In this document: positions 19,199 through 28,085 of the stretch, in pieces
Numbering within the stretch: the first letter of the stretch is position 1
Layout: each line of letters begins with the position of its first letter
Source of the DNA: JACRCT01 sp049841135
GTDB lineage: Bacteria > Myxococcota > Myxococcia > Myxococcales > UBA5297
Assembly: GCA_049841135.1 (NCBI GenBank)
Contig: JASGHK010000006.1
Location: 248,001 to 312,000 of the forward strand
Reading direction: 5' to 3'
Length of the DNA: 64,000 bases
Program-made: the position numbers and the translations under genes
Notes under the pieces: generated by a model
What the model saw: the letters and a program-made list of their open reading frames with translations, nothing else
Told to the model about the DNA's origin: nothing
Databases searched by the model: none

Positions 19199-20455
19199 CC
19201 GCCTACTCCCGCTGGCTCACCTCGCAGGGCAACCCCCGCGGCGAGTTCATCCTGATCCAGTGCCGGCTGGCGGCGGCCAAGGACGACGAGGCGCGGCGCA
19301 AGCTGCGGGTGGCCGAGAACAAGCTGCTCAAGGCGCACGGCGCCGAGTGGGCGAAGGAGGTGCTCTCGGCGATCCCACCCCGGCCGACCTCGCCGTTCCT
19401 TCCGCCCAAGGAGGAGGCGCCCTACACCTTCCAGCGCGGGTTCATCGAGGAGCTCACGGTCCGCTACGACGTGCTGCCGATGCTGGACCGGATCCTCCCC
19501 ACGGTCCCGCTGCTGCGCCACTTGCGGATTCGATCCCTTCCTGCAGCTCCCGAGCGGCCAGAGGCCGACCCTGGACAAGGTGCTGGAGCTGCCGGCGCTC
19601 CAGAAGCTGCGGGGCCTGGAGGTCCGGGTGATGGCGCTGGGGAACCCGGGAGCGCGGGCGTTGGCCGCCAACGCGCACCTCGCCAACCTGCGCAGGCTGT
19701 GCCTCAACGTCTCCCTCTACGGCACCCCCGCGGTCCTGGGCTGGCGTGTGCCGGACGCCGCGCCCGAGCTGCTGGTGCTCAACGACGCTGGAGCGCAGGT
19801 GCTCGCGAGCTCGCCGCACCTGCGCAACGTGGAGGAGCTGGACCTCTCGAGCAATCCGCTGACCGCGAAGGGGCTCGCGGACCTGCTCGAGGCGCCCTGG
19901 CCGCTGCGCTCCCTCGAGCTCGCCGACAGCTTCCGCGCGCACCACGCGCCTGGGGCGGTGGGCGAGGCGCTCGCGAGCTCGAAGCGGCCGCCGACCCTGC
20001 GGCACCTGGGGCTGATGCGCGCCGAGATCGGACTCGACCAGTACGGCCACCTCTCCAAGGCCCCGTGCCTGGCCAACCTGGAGTCGCTGGATCTCGAGGG
20101 CTGCGACCTGGGTGAGGCGGGCCTGCTGAACCTCTTCAAGGACCTGCGGCTGCCGGCGCTGCGCCACGTCCGGCTGGAGCGCACCCGCCTGTGCGACAAG
20201 GGGGCCCTGGCGCTCGCCAAGCTCCCGGCGTTCCGCCAGCTCACCTCGCTGGAGATGGGCCACAACATGATTGGTGCCAAGGGCGCGGCGGCGCTGGCCC
20301 AGTCCGACAACCTCGCCCAGCTGCAGAAGCTCACCGTCAACGAGCCGCGCTGGAAGGACGACACCCTGAGGCTCTTCGAGGAGTCGAAGACGCTGGCCAA
20401 GACTCAGGTGTGGCTCAAGGGGCGCCTGCTCAAGCGGGACCGCGCCGTCGATTGA
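19199..20455 (+). pseudogene. 5'-truncated TIGR02996/LRR gene with a frameshift
   Basis: The reading frame starts abruptly ten bases after the MuiA stop, in the middle of the TIGR02996 domain (YSRWLTSQGNPRGEFILIQ, where an intact copy would have YADWL). No start codon or ribosome site precedes it, so about 25 N-terminal residues are gone, pointing to a real deletion junction with the upstream gene. Leucine-rich repeats follow (LRNVEELDLSSNPLTAKGLADLL, LANLESLDLEGCDLGEAGL). At 19527-19531 GATTC shifts the frame; reading GATC instead gives LRHLRIDPFLQLPSGQ and a continuous product to the stop at 20455. The frameshift is probably a sequence error, while the missing start is probably real. Confidence 0.6.
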
Positions 20456-20549
20456 GAAGCGCGACGAGCCGACCTGCGCTCCCGGCTGCCCGGCCAACGA
20501 CAGCGCAGCGCTGTCGATGGTTCCGAGCTCCGTCGGCGCACGGCAGCAG

Positions 20550-22907
20550 CTACGGCCTGCGGCGCACCTTCAGGGCCGCGAGCCCCACGCCGAGCAGCAG
20601 CACTCCGAGGCCGGAACCCGGGCCGCTCTGGCAGCCGCACCCGGCCGGTGGCGCACGCCCGACTTGCCCCGCATCCCGGGGCCGGACCGTCTCGGCGTCG
20701 GGTTGGAGGTGCGAGGCGTCGCGGCCTGGCTCGGCGGCGTCGGGCTGGCCCGCGTCGGGGATGGGGCGGCAACCGCCGTTGCGGCACCAACCGCCCTGGC
20801 AGAGTGTCCCCTCGGGCACGGCGGCGAGGTTCGAGCAGACGGGCTGGCCGCTGGAGCAGTTGTAGATGCCGGAGAGGCAGCCATCGCCGTAGTAGCAGAC
20901 GGCGTTGGCGGGGCAGGGGACGCAGGCGCCGGAGACGCACGCGCCGCCGGGGCAGGCGACGCCGTCGGCCTTCACCTTGAGGTTCACGCAGGTCGTGCCG
21001 TCGGCGCAGGAGAGCATCCCGGACTTGCAGCCGTCGGGAGAGTTGCAGGCGCCGCTGGCCACGCAGCCGCCGTCCGGGCGTCCGGCGTCGGGCCTGGGCG
21101 TCGAGGCGTCGGGTCGGATCGTGCCGGCGTCGGGCAGGGCCTGGCAGGCGCCGCTCGAGCAGCCGAAGCCGGTGGGGCAGCTCGCGCGGTCGTCGGTGAA
21201 GCCGTTGCAGTCGTCGTCCTGGCCATTGCACTGCTCGGAGACCGGCGTGGGCGCGGAGCAGCCGCCCCAGACGCCCTTGGTGCAGGACTCCAGGCCATGG
21301 CAGCCCTGCTTGGTGCAGTCGCGCGTCAGGCCCTCGTCGGTCGAGCCGTTGCAGTCGTTGTCCTTGTCGTCGCACTTCTCCGGATTGGTCGGGAAGACGT
21401 TGGGGTCGCCGTCGTTGCAGTCGTCGCCGCCGGTGGCGATGGAGAGGTGCCCGTCGCCGTCCTGGTCGGTGAGCTGCGGCGCGGTCACCTCGATCTCCAG
21501 CCAGACCTCCGGGCCGAAGCGGGCTCCGGCGTGAGTCAGGCCCCAGTAGGAGCGGTAGCTGCCGGGCGCGGTGGGGGCCTTGAAGGAGACCGTCCAGACG
21601 CGGGTGTGGTTCGGGGCGACCTGCTCGCTCGCTCCCAGGTCGACGGAGCCCGCGGCGTTCATCAGGTCGCCGTGCAGGAAGGCCCACTGGAAGCCCGCGG
21701 CTTTGGTCCAGGTCGAGGTGCCGGCGTTCATCAGGGTCCAGGTCTTGGTGACGGTGGCTCCGGCGACGAACTTGGTGCCGTCGGCGAGCGTCTCGTCCAT
21801 CAGGGTCGCGGCGTCCACCTCCGCCTCGTCGACGACGATCTCCACCCAGATGCTGTCGCCGAACGCGTAGCCGTTGTGCTCCATCTGCCAGTAGCCGCGG
21901 TAGGTGCCGGGCACGAGCGGCGCGGTCATCGGCACCGACCAGGCCTTGGTGGCGTTGGGGTTGATGGTCTCGGTGGGGCCGGGCCAGGTGCGAGCGGCGG
22001 CGCCGAAGCCCTCCAGGTACTGAAAGGCGAGCGAGTAGCCGCCGGCCTTGGTCCAGGCGGTGGGGCCGGTGTTCCGGAGCGTCCAGGTCTTGGTGAAGGT
22101 GGCGCCGGGCTTGAAGTGCGTGCCGTCGGGGATGGTTTCGGACACGAAGGTGGCGCCGTCGGAGGGCGTGGTCTCGCACTGGCCGGTGCTGGAGCAGTAG
22201 TCGCTGGGGCCGCAGGTGCCGCAGGTCGAGCCGCAGCCGTCGGGGCCGCACGACTTGCCGCTGCAGCTCGGGTTGCAGCTGCCTTGGCAGGTCGCCGAGG
22301 GCAGGCGGCAGTAGGAGCCCTGGCTGACCCAGTAGCTGAGCGGCCCGCCGCAGCTGCCGGAATAGGGGTCGTCGATGCCGTAGGTCGGGTCCTCCACCTC
22401 GAAGTGCAGGTGCGGGCCGGAGGAGTTGCCCGAGTTGCCGGCGCGGCCCAGCTCCTGGCCGCAGGTCACCGAGTCGCCCTGGTGGACCTTGAGGGTGCCG
22501 GAGGCCATGTGGCCGTAGGTCGTGATCTTCCCGTCGTCGTGCAGGAGCTTGACGTAGTTGCCGAAGCCGCCGCCGCAGGTGTTGCCCCAGGAGCCCGTGC
22601 CGCAACCGTCGTTGGTCTCGATCACCGTGCCGGCGGCGCCGGCGACGACCGCGCGCACGCCCACGGTGGCCTGCACCCCGAAGTCGGTGCCCACGTGGCC
22701 GTCGTACACCTCGCTGCCGCAGTTCCAGTCCTTGCCCTCGTGGTCGTAGTAGGCGGTGACGTAGCACTTGTTGGTGCCCACGCACTGGGTCGGCTGGTCG
22801 CAGCCGTCGAGGGGCAGCCGGAATCGCGTGGCCCAGGCGGAGGCCGGGTCGGCCAAGGCGGTGGCCACCAGCACCGTGGGCAGCAGGCGCAGGAGGCGGG
22901 CGCTCAT
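20550..22907 (-). CDS. secreted M23 metallopeptidase with NBR1-like Ig, MopE-like repeats and MYXO-CTERM tail
   Basis: 785-residue modular surface protein. In order: signal peptide (LLPTVLVATALADPASA); M23 LytM-type peptidase with the zinc motifs HVGTDFG and GPHLHFEV (about residues 70-175), which cleaves peptidoglycan cross-bridges; a Cys-rich segment; two NBR1-type Ig modules (DGTHFKPGATFTKTWTLRN and DGTKFVAGATVTKTWTLMN); MopE-like Asp/Asn/Cys metal-binding repeats (DGDGHLS...GGDDCNDGD, CNGQDDDCNGFTDD); Pro-Asp-Ala spacer; and a C-terminal MYXO-CTERM-type tail: Gly/Cys, hydrophobic helix, then Arg-Arg-Arg. That tail directs sorting to the cell surface in myxobacteria. The start at 22907 has a perfect AAGGAGG site and overlaps the preceding stop as ATGA, so translation is coupled to the propeller gene. 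Confidence 0.9.
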   Translation of the reverse strand: MSARLLRLLPTVLVATALADPASAWATRFRLPLDGCDQPTQCVGTNKCYVTAYYDHEGKDWNCGSEVYDGHVGTDFGVQATVGVRAVVAGAAGTVIETNDGCGTGSWGNTCGGGFGNYVKLLHDDGKITTYGHMASGTLKVHQGDSVTCGQELGRAGNSGNSSGPHLHFEVEDPTYGIDDPYSGSCGGPLSYWVSQGSYCRLPSATCQGSCNPSCSGKSCGPDGCGSTCGTCGPSDYCSSTGQCETTPSDGATFVSETIPDGTHFKPGATFTKTWTLRNTGPTAWTKAGGYSLAFQYLEGFGAAARTWPGPTETINPNATKAWSVPMTAPLVPGTYRGYWQMEHNGYAFGDSIWVEIVVDEAEVDAATLMDETLADGTKFVAGATVTKTWTLMNAGTSTWTKAAGFQWAFLHGDLMNAAGSVDLGASEQVAPNHTRVWTVSFKAPTAPGSYRSYWGLTHAGARFGPEVWLEIEVTAPQLTDQDGDGHLSIATGGDDCNDGDPNVFPTNPEKCDDKDNDCNGSTDEGLTRDCTKQGCHGLESCTKGVWGGCSAPTPVSEQCNGQDDDCNGFTDDRASCPTGFGCSSGACQALPDAGTIRPDASTPRPDAGRPDGGCVASGACNSPDGCKSGMLSCADGTTCVNLKVKADGVACPGGACVSGACVPCPANAVCYYGDGCLSGIYNCSSGQPVCSNLAAVPEGTLCQGGWCRNGGCRPIPDAGQPDAAEPGRDASHLQPDAETVRPRDAGQVGRAPPAGCGCQSGPGSGLGVLLLGVGLAALKVRRRP

Positions 22908-23645
22908 CGCGCGCCTCCTTCGTCCAAATCGCGCCCCGAGGCCCCGGTGGCGAGGTCCACGTACCAGCGCGCGCCCGAGGCGCTCCAGCGGAAGCGGCTG
23001 CCGTCGAAGCGGAAGGTCGAGCGCTCCTCCGGCGGCGAAACGAAGCCAGGCCCCACCGCGCTCGATCCGCGGTTGGTCAGCTGCTGCTCGTCGCGGCCGT
23101 CGAGCCCGACGCGGAAGACCGAGGAGATCCCGGTGCGGGTGGAGACGAAGAGGAGCGCTTGGCCGTCGGGAGTGAAGAGCGGGGCGTTGTTGAAACCCAG
23201 GCTCGCGACGATCTGCCGCGGCTTGCCGTCGCCCTGCAGCTCGACGAGGTCGATCGCGCTGCCGCCGCGCGGCAGCCGCCGCACCAGCGCCACGCGCGCC
23301 CCGGTGGGGTCGATGGCCAACTCGGGGGCCAGGTTCGACGGCTCGACCAGCGTCTTCGGCTTCTCGCCCAGCCGGACCAGCGCGCCGCCGCGGATGGCGA
23401 GGATGGAATCCGTCGGGGGCGAAGACCGCGGCGCCGATCAGGTCGGCCACGCGGCGGCGGACGCCGCGCTCGACGACCTCTAGCGTGCCCTCGACGGGAG
23501 GGGTGGTCTCGGGACGGACGGTCCGCACGAGCTCCAGGCGCTTGCCGTCGCGCTGGTCGAGGACGAGGCGGCGTTCCTCGGGGGCGGGGCCAGGGCTGGG
23601 CCCGCCGGCGAGGACGAGGGCGAGGACGAGGACAGTGGCGTGCAC
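22904..23645 (-). CDS. exported TolB/WD40-like beta-propeller protein, one frameshift
   Basis: About 246-residue secreted protein. A GTG at 23645 is chosen as start because AAGGAG stands seven bases upstream and the frame then opens with a signal peptide (HATVLVLALVLAGGPSPG). WD40-like blades follow (LVLDQRDGKRLELVRT, IDPTGARVALVRRLP, FTPDGQALLFVSTRTG). At 23406-23410 the plus strand reads GAATC; restoring GATC gives FAPDGSILAIRGGALVRLGEK and one continuous propeller. The last codons overlap the M23 peptidase start (ATGA), so the two are co-translated; the propeller may present or regulate the peptidase, which is inference. Confidence 0.75.
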
Positions 23646-23855
23646 GGGCGGGCTCCTTCGAAGGGCCCATGGTACCGCGCAGGTCTCGCCCCGGTCCCTC
23701 GCCACCTCCGTCCGTTCGCCCGGCCGAGGACGCCGATCGGGCCTCCACGGTCGGCGAGGGTGGGCCGAGGTCAGGCCGGCGGTGCGCTCTGGACCGCCGG
23801 GCGGAGTTCCCGAAAACGCGCGCCGAATCGACAGACCGGGACACGGGAGGTGCGG

Positions 23856-24516
23856 ATGAAGCCCATGCTTGCCACCTACCTCCTCACGGGCGCCGTGGTG
23901 GCGGCGCTGCTGTGGCGGCGGGTCTCCGGCCGCTTCCACGAGCACCTGGGACCTTCGGCGTGGCACCTGGTCGCCTGGCCCTTCTTCGTCCCGGCGCTGA
24001 TGGCGGCGCTCACGGGCCCGGGCGCACGCGGGCCCGCGGAAGATCCGGTCTTCGAGGTCGAACGTCGCCTGGTGGGGGCGACCGAAGCGCTGGCGCGCCA
24101 GCTGGGGCTTCCGTTGACGCTGGAGTGCGCGCAAGTCCGGGCGCTGGCGGCAGCGATGCGGGCGTCCGCGCGCCGGGTGGAGACACTCCAGCGGGTGCTG
24201 CTCCAGCCGGAATTCGATGGCGATGCGCTGGCGGCCGAGCTCGAGCGCATGCGCTCAGGCGCAGCGCCCATCGTGGTGCCGCTCATCCCAGTCATGGACG
24301 CTCGCCTGAGCCACGTCCGGCAAGCTCACACACTCTGGCAGCAAGCCCGTGCCGACCTGGACCTGGCGTTGGCTCGCGCTGGAGCTGGAAGCGCGCCTGA
24401 TGCTCCTCCGGTGCGAAACCACCGACGCGGCGATGGTCGCCATCGCGCGGGCGCGGGAGGCGTCGGAAAGCATCGACCAGCTGGCCAGCCTGCTCCAGGA
24501 GCTACGAGGAGCCTGA
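23856..24516 (+). CDS. membrane-anchored coiled-coil protein, one frameshift
   Basis: Unrecognised protein of about 219 residues. One N-terminal membrane helix (LATYLLTGAVVAALLW), a short second hydrophobic stretch (WHLVAWPFFVPALMAALTG), then a long heptad-rich helical region (VFEVERRLVGATEALARQLG, VMDARLSHVRQAHTLWQQ). Near 24376-24390, around GAGCTGG, the frame gains a base; the restored ending reads LELEARLMLLRCETTDAAMV and finishes LASLLQELRGA at 24516. No partner domain is visible. The gene stands alone between divergent and convergent neighbours, with a GGGAGG ribosome site before the ATG. Confidence 0.6.
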
Positions 24517-24711
24517 GTCTGGCGGGGCGGCTGCACGCGAGGAGCTGAGGAGTGGAACATCCGGTGGGCCGATCTGATGCGCGAGGCCGTGGCATCGAGG
24601 TGCTCGCTGCCCGGGCCCCGGAGCGTTTCACCGCCGGCCACCCCTCCTTGCTCTCTGCGATTTCCGCTTCGTTTCTCCGGAGGTAGGTGCGCCGCGAACG
24701 GGCCCGTGGGG

Positions 24712-25412
24712 CTACTCCGGCGGGACGTACGTGACGTTGTTGGTGAAGTCGTTGGGAGTGTTGGCCTCGGTGCCTGCACCCAGGATCGCGCCGTCCACCG
24801 TGATGTCGCCGTCGAAGACCCGCGCCGCTCCCCCGCGGGTCCCGGCTTGGTTCCTGCTGAAAGACCCGCCCTCGATCCGAACGCCCACGGAGTGGACGAC
24901 GCCGACCGCCCCGCCCTCGCCGACGGCGAAGTTGTCGCGCTCCGCTGGATGGCGGTGCCGTCGCCGCCCACGACGGTCAGGACATAGGTCGTCGTGGCCT
25001 GAGGGGTGACGGTCAACGCCACCCCGCTCTGCACGGCTCCCACTCCGGGCGCGATGGAGCCAACGCCGTTCGAGAACAGGGCGAGGAGCTGGCTCGAGCC
25101 TCCCGACGCGACGCTTCCCCTCGAGGCCGTGAAGGATTCGATCAGCGGCGCTCCGGCAGCCCCGGCGTCGGCCGTGCTTTCGACTCTCCCGGCGTCGCGC
25201 TCGGCTCCTCCGGCATCGGCCGCACGCTCACCTCCAGCGTCCGTCGTGGTCTCGCCATTGTTGGCGTCGGCTCTGGCTTCATCCCTCCCGGTGTCGGCCA
25301 GTCTTCCAGCGTCCTCCGGCGCTGGGGCCCCCTGCTCGCTGCCACATGCCGCCAGCGCGACGATGAGCCCGGCGACCAACCATCGACCCTGGCAGCGCGT
25401 CACTCGTTCCAT
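24712..25412 (-). CDS. lipoprotein with Asp-Ala-Gly spacer and Ig-like domain, one frameshift
   Basis: About 233 residues. The lipobox LAAC follows a clear signal (LVAGLIVALAACGSEQG). A spacer of about 60 residues built from DAG/ADA motifs is typical of myxobacterial surface lipoproteins. Residues about 90-145 resemble a bacterial Ig-like fold (SFTASRGSVASGGSSQLLA, TVTPQATTTYVLTVVGG). After AIQ one base is missing near 24955; the restored frame continues AERDNFAVGEGGAVGVVHS and VRIEGGSFSRNQAGTRGG, a Gly-rich pattern like polymorphic outer-membrane or parallel beta-helix proteins, to the stop at 24712. Function unknown. Confidence 0.7.
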
Positions 25413-25711
25413 CCGGTGTCCTCGCAGGAAGGCGTCCCCACGCTCGGTGCTGACCCGGACCGACGCTAGCACTGTCCTCTATTTCACAATGCGGCTCGTT
25501 CGGGGCGCACCCAAAGACGCAACCCGGGATGGGGGAGTGGGGCTGGGACGGTGACCCGACGGGGGGCCCACTCACCTCTATTGGGGCGGGACAAGTCGCA
25601 ACGGCGTACGTGGTCCCGACGCCGCCGCATCGGACGCCACAGCCCGTCCCGAGTCGCGACGAGCAGCCAGGGGATTCCATTGGGGGGCTGAGGGTCGCGA
25701 GCTCCTGCGAG

Positions 25712-26182
25712 TCACGCCAAACCGAGCAGCTGCTTGACTCGGCCCGGCGCAGGCAGAAGGCGTGCGAGCCACGAGCGCTGGGCGAAGGTGCGCAGCAGCT
25801 TGAGGTCCGCCTCGGTGATCCCGCGGGTGCGAGTCTCGTCCGAAGCGCCCACTCGCTTGGCGACGAGGACGATTCCCGGGTCGGCGGGCCGGGCAGGCGT
25901 GCACGCGCCGCACAGCTCGCGGTCGTCGAGCGAGAGCCGCCAGCCTTCGAGCTTGGGCAGCAGCCTCTCGAGGACGTCGATTCTCGGGAGGGAGGCGGGG
26001 AGCGGGTACTCCGTTCGCATGCCGCACACGCGGCAGAGATGGTCGACGGTATGGGGCGCGACGGCCTTGACGTAGCACATGGCCGACGGCGCCTCTGGCG
26101 CGGGAGCCTTTTCCGGCAGACGTGATAGCTGCTCGGGAAGGTCGTTCGGCTTCTTCTCCGGCTTGTCGTCGTCGTCGCTCAT
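25712..26182 (-). CDS. small protein with two CxxC motifs
   Basis: 156-residue soluble protein, not recognised. An acidic, Lys/Pro-rich N-terminus (MSDDDDKPEKKPNDLP) is followed by a putative treble-clef or ribbon with CRVCG near residue 50 and LCGAC near residue 94, which could bind one zinc ion. The C-terminus is helical (EADLKLLRTFAQRSWLARLL). The ATG at 26182 is preferred over an extended frame because the acidic start is protein-like and the extension is not. Divergent from the lipoprotein at 26412. The 299 bases upstream on its 3' side (25413-25711) hold nothing I can identify. Confidence 0.6.
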   Translation of the reverse strand: MSDDDDKPEKKPNDLPEQLSRLPEKAPAPEAPSAMCYVKAVAPHTVDHLCRVCGMRTEYPLPASLPRIDVLERLLPKLEGWRLSLDDRELCGACTPARPADPGIVLVAKRVGASDETRTRGITEADLKLLRTFAQRSWLARLLPAPGRVKQLLGLA

Positions 26183-26411
26183 GGGCCCAAGCCTAGGCCG
26201 ACCGCTGAGGACGGGCGCAAGGCGGCACGGCGACCCGGTTCTTGGCGGCCTGGAGCGAGGCGAGCAGGAGCATGGACGAGCAAGTGCCAGGTTCCCCAAC
26301 GGTCACCCTGGGTTGGGCCCGCTTTGGGAGGGGGGCACACGATGGCCCGCAACGATTTATATCGGTGACCGCCGCGGTACCCTGCTTTCGCCCTCCTACG
26401 GAGCCAATCGA

Positions 26412-26795
26412 ATGTCCCTGGCGAAGATCCTGGTCCCCGTTCCGCTGCTGATAGGCCTCTCGCTCGCGCTGTCCGGCTGCGTGGACGAGAAGATGGTGAT
26501 CGCCAGGCTCGAGCAGTGCCCCAGGGCGGTGAACCGGCTCGGCCAGAAGTACAGCCTTTCGCGGCCGGCCAAGGTCGGCTCGGCCGGTATCGAGGAGCCG
26601 CCTGTTCCCGGCTGTACGCACAAGGCGACCATCGAGGGAGAGAAGGGCGCCTCGGTGTTGTGGTTCAACGAGAAGGAGCCGGACCGTTGCTTCCACCTCT
26701 ACACCACCATTGCCCGGCAGGACCTCGGTGGAGGCTCGTACCGCGAGACCGTCGCGGTGACCGACGTCCGGGACTGCACCGAGATCCTGCAGTAA
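26412..26795 (+). CDS. small lipoprotein
   Basis: 127-residue lipoprotein: signal peptide LVPVPLLIGLSLALSGC with a good lipobox (LSGC). The mature part has four further Cys residues (CPRAV, GCTHK, RCFHL, DCTEI) that could form two disulfides in the envelope. No family is recognised. An AT-rich tttatat at 26355-26361 in the otherwise GC-rich divergent region is a plausible -10 element for this gene. It converges with terC, with two small hairpins between the genes. Confidence 0.65.
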   Translation: MSLAKILVPVPLLIGLSLALSGCVDEKMVIARLEQCPRAVNRLGQKYSLSRPAKVGSAGIEEPPVPGCTHKATIEGEKGASVLWFNEKEPDRCFHLYTTIARQDLGGGSYRETVAVTDVRDCTEILQ

Positions 26796-26868
26796 GGGAT
26801 GGGTCGGAGGTCCCAGGAATCTGCGGCCTGGCATCCCGACGAGCGCCTCGAAAACTTCCCACCACTTC

Positions 26869-26921
26869 AGTCCGCGCAGGCGGACTTCGCAGAATCAGGC
26901 GCGACTTCAGTCGCCGGCTTT
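26869..26921. repeat. paired hairpins between convergent genes
   Basis: Two stem-loops in the 166-base gap between the lipoprotein and terC stops: agtccgc (26869-26875) pairs with gcggact (26880-26886), and shortly after gcgact pairs with agtcgc. Neither is followed by a T-tract on either strand, so they are more likely 3'-end stabilising or Rho-associated structures than classical intrinsic terminators. Confidence 0.35.
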
Positions 26922-26961
26922 CCATCGTCCCCGGCTCTCTGGCGTCCCCGGCTCTCACGCG

Positions 26962-27930
26962 CTACGCGGGTGATCGCTGCGCGTCCGAGGCCGCCTCGGC
27001 CGCGGCGACCGCCTCCCGCTTCTGGTTGCGCCACGAGGCCAGCGCCGCGATCCCGAGGATGGCCACGATGACCGCCAGGGAGACGAGCGCGGGCACCTTG
27101 AAGAAGTCCGCGACGAGCATCTTGGCGCCGACGAAGACCAGCACCGCCGCCAGCCCGACCTTCAGGTAGGCGAAGCGCTCGACCAGGTCCGCCACCAGGA
27201 AGAACAGCGAGCGCAGGCCGAGGATGGCGAAGATGTTGGACGTGAAGACGATGAACGGGTCCTTCGTAATGGCGAAGATGGCGGGGATGGAGTCCACCGC
27301 GAAGACGATGTCCGCGGACTCGACGAGCACCAGGGCGAGGAAGAGCGGGGTCGCCAGGCGCTTGCCGTTCTCGACCGTGAAGAAGTGCTCGCCGTCCAGC
27401 TTCTCGGTGGTCGGCACGCGGCGGCGCACCCAGTGGAGCAGCTTGCTGTCGCCAGGGTTCTCCGCCTTGCCGCGCTGCAGGTACATCTTCACGCCGGTGG
27501 CGACCAGCAGCGCGCCGAAGCCGTAGATGAGGAAGTGGAAGCGCTCGAGCAGCGCCGCGCCCGCGAAGATCATCCCCGCGCGCATCGCCAGCGCGCCCAA
27601 GATTCCCCAGAAGAGCACCCGGTGCTGGTAGACGGCGGGGATGCCCAGGGCGCCGAAGATGACGACGAACAGGAAGATGTTGTCGAGCGAGAGCGACTTC
27701 TCGATGAGGTAGCCGGTCAGGAACTCCACGCCCGCCTGGCTGCCGAACTTGAGCCACAGGCCGGCGTTGAAGACCAGCGCCAGCGTGATCCAGACGGCGC
27801 TCCAGCCCAGCGCCTCCTTGAAGCGCACCGCGTGGGCCTTGCGGTGGAAGACGCCCAGGTCCAGCGCGAGCATCGCCGCCACGAAGGCGAGGAAGCCCGC
27901 CCACAGGAGTGGGCTGCCGATGGTGGTCAT
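26962..27930 (-). CDS. terC: TerC family integral membrane protein (Alx-like)
   Basis: 322-residue inner-membrane protein with about nine hydrophobic helices. TerC/Alx proteins are linked to tellurite resistance, manganese export and alkaline stress. Family signatures are present: SLSLDNIFLFVVIFGALGIP in the first half and VLVESADIVFAVDSIPAIFA in the second, each with the conserved acidic residues in membrane helices thought to bind metal. The start at 27930 has a GAGGGAGAA ribosome site. It lies downstream of htpX on the same strand, but with its own regulatory region: a dyad at 28020-28036, 90 bases before the ATG, matches one upstream of hpf, suggesting joint control by NhaR. No manganese riboswitch is apparent. 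Confidence 0.92.
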   Translation of the reverse strand: MTTIGSPLLWAGFLAFVAAMLALDLGVFHRKAHAVRFKEALGWSAVWITLALVFNAGLWLKFGSQAGVEFLTGYLIEKSLSLDNIFLFVVIFGALGIPAVYQHRVLFWGILGALAMRAGMIFAGAALLERFHFLIYGFGALLVATGVKMYLQRGKAENPGDSKLLHWVRRRVPTTEKLDGEHFFTVENGKRLATPLFLALVLVESADIVFAVDSIPAIFAITKDPFIVFTSNIFAILGLRSLFFLVADLVERFAYLKVGLAAVLVFVGAKMLVADFFKVPALVSLAVIVAILGIAALASWRNQKREAVAAAEAASDAQRSPA

Positions 27931-27992
27931 TGCGTCGTTCTCCCTCTTGGATGCTGCAGGTCGCTCCTAGTGATGGCCTCGGCGGGCGTGTC

Positions 27993-28036
27993 GTTCCATC
28001 TGAAAATTCGGAGAGAACCTGTCGGTCTCTCCGACA
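27993..28036 (-). promoter_or_regulatory. LysR-type operator and promoter of terC
   Basis: Read on the minus strand: TGTCGG-AGAGA-CCGACA (28036-28020), 22 bases, then GGAACGACACGCCCGC beginning at 27997. The dyad contains a T-N11-A LysR box. If GGAAC is the -35 element, the dyad centre falls near -65, the canonical LysR-regulator position. The same arrangement with the same 22-base gap precedes hpf. The dyad could also fold as an 8-bp hairpin (28018-28038) in the htpX transcript tail, but a following T-tract is lacking. Confidence 0.65.
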
Positions 28037-28085
28037 GGCTCCGGCTGCAGGCCGGCGGCCCGCAGCTCGAAGCCCAGATTCGGCG

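Noticed and set aside
20517..23483. Long open frame on the plus strand opposite the M23 peptidase and propeller genes
   Set aside because: It is an antisense shadow produced by high GC and rare stops; composition is Gly/Ala/Val-rich noise without domains, while the minus strand encodes recognisable motifs throughout.
28018..28038. Hairpin interpreted as an intrinsic terminator for htpX
   Set aside because: There is no proper T-tract after the stem, and the same dyad with identical downstream spacing occurs at the hpf promoter, so an operator explains it better.
27931..28085. Manganese riboswitch (yybP-ykoY type) upstream of terC
   Set aside because: The leader lacks the conserved paired loops of that riboswitch; only the dyad and GGAAC block are seen.
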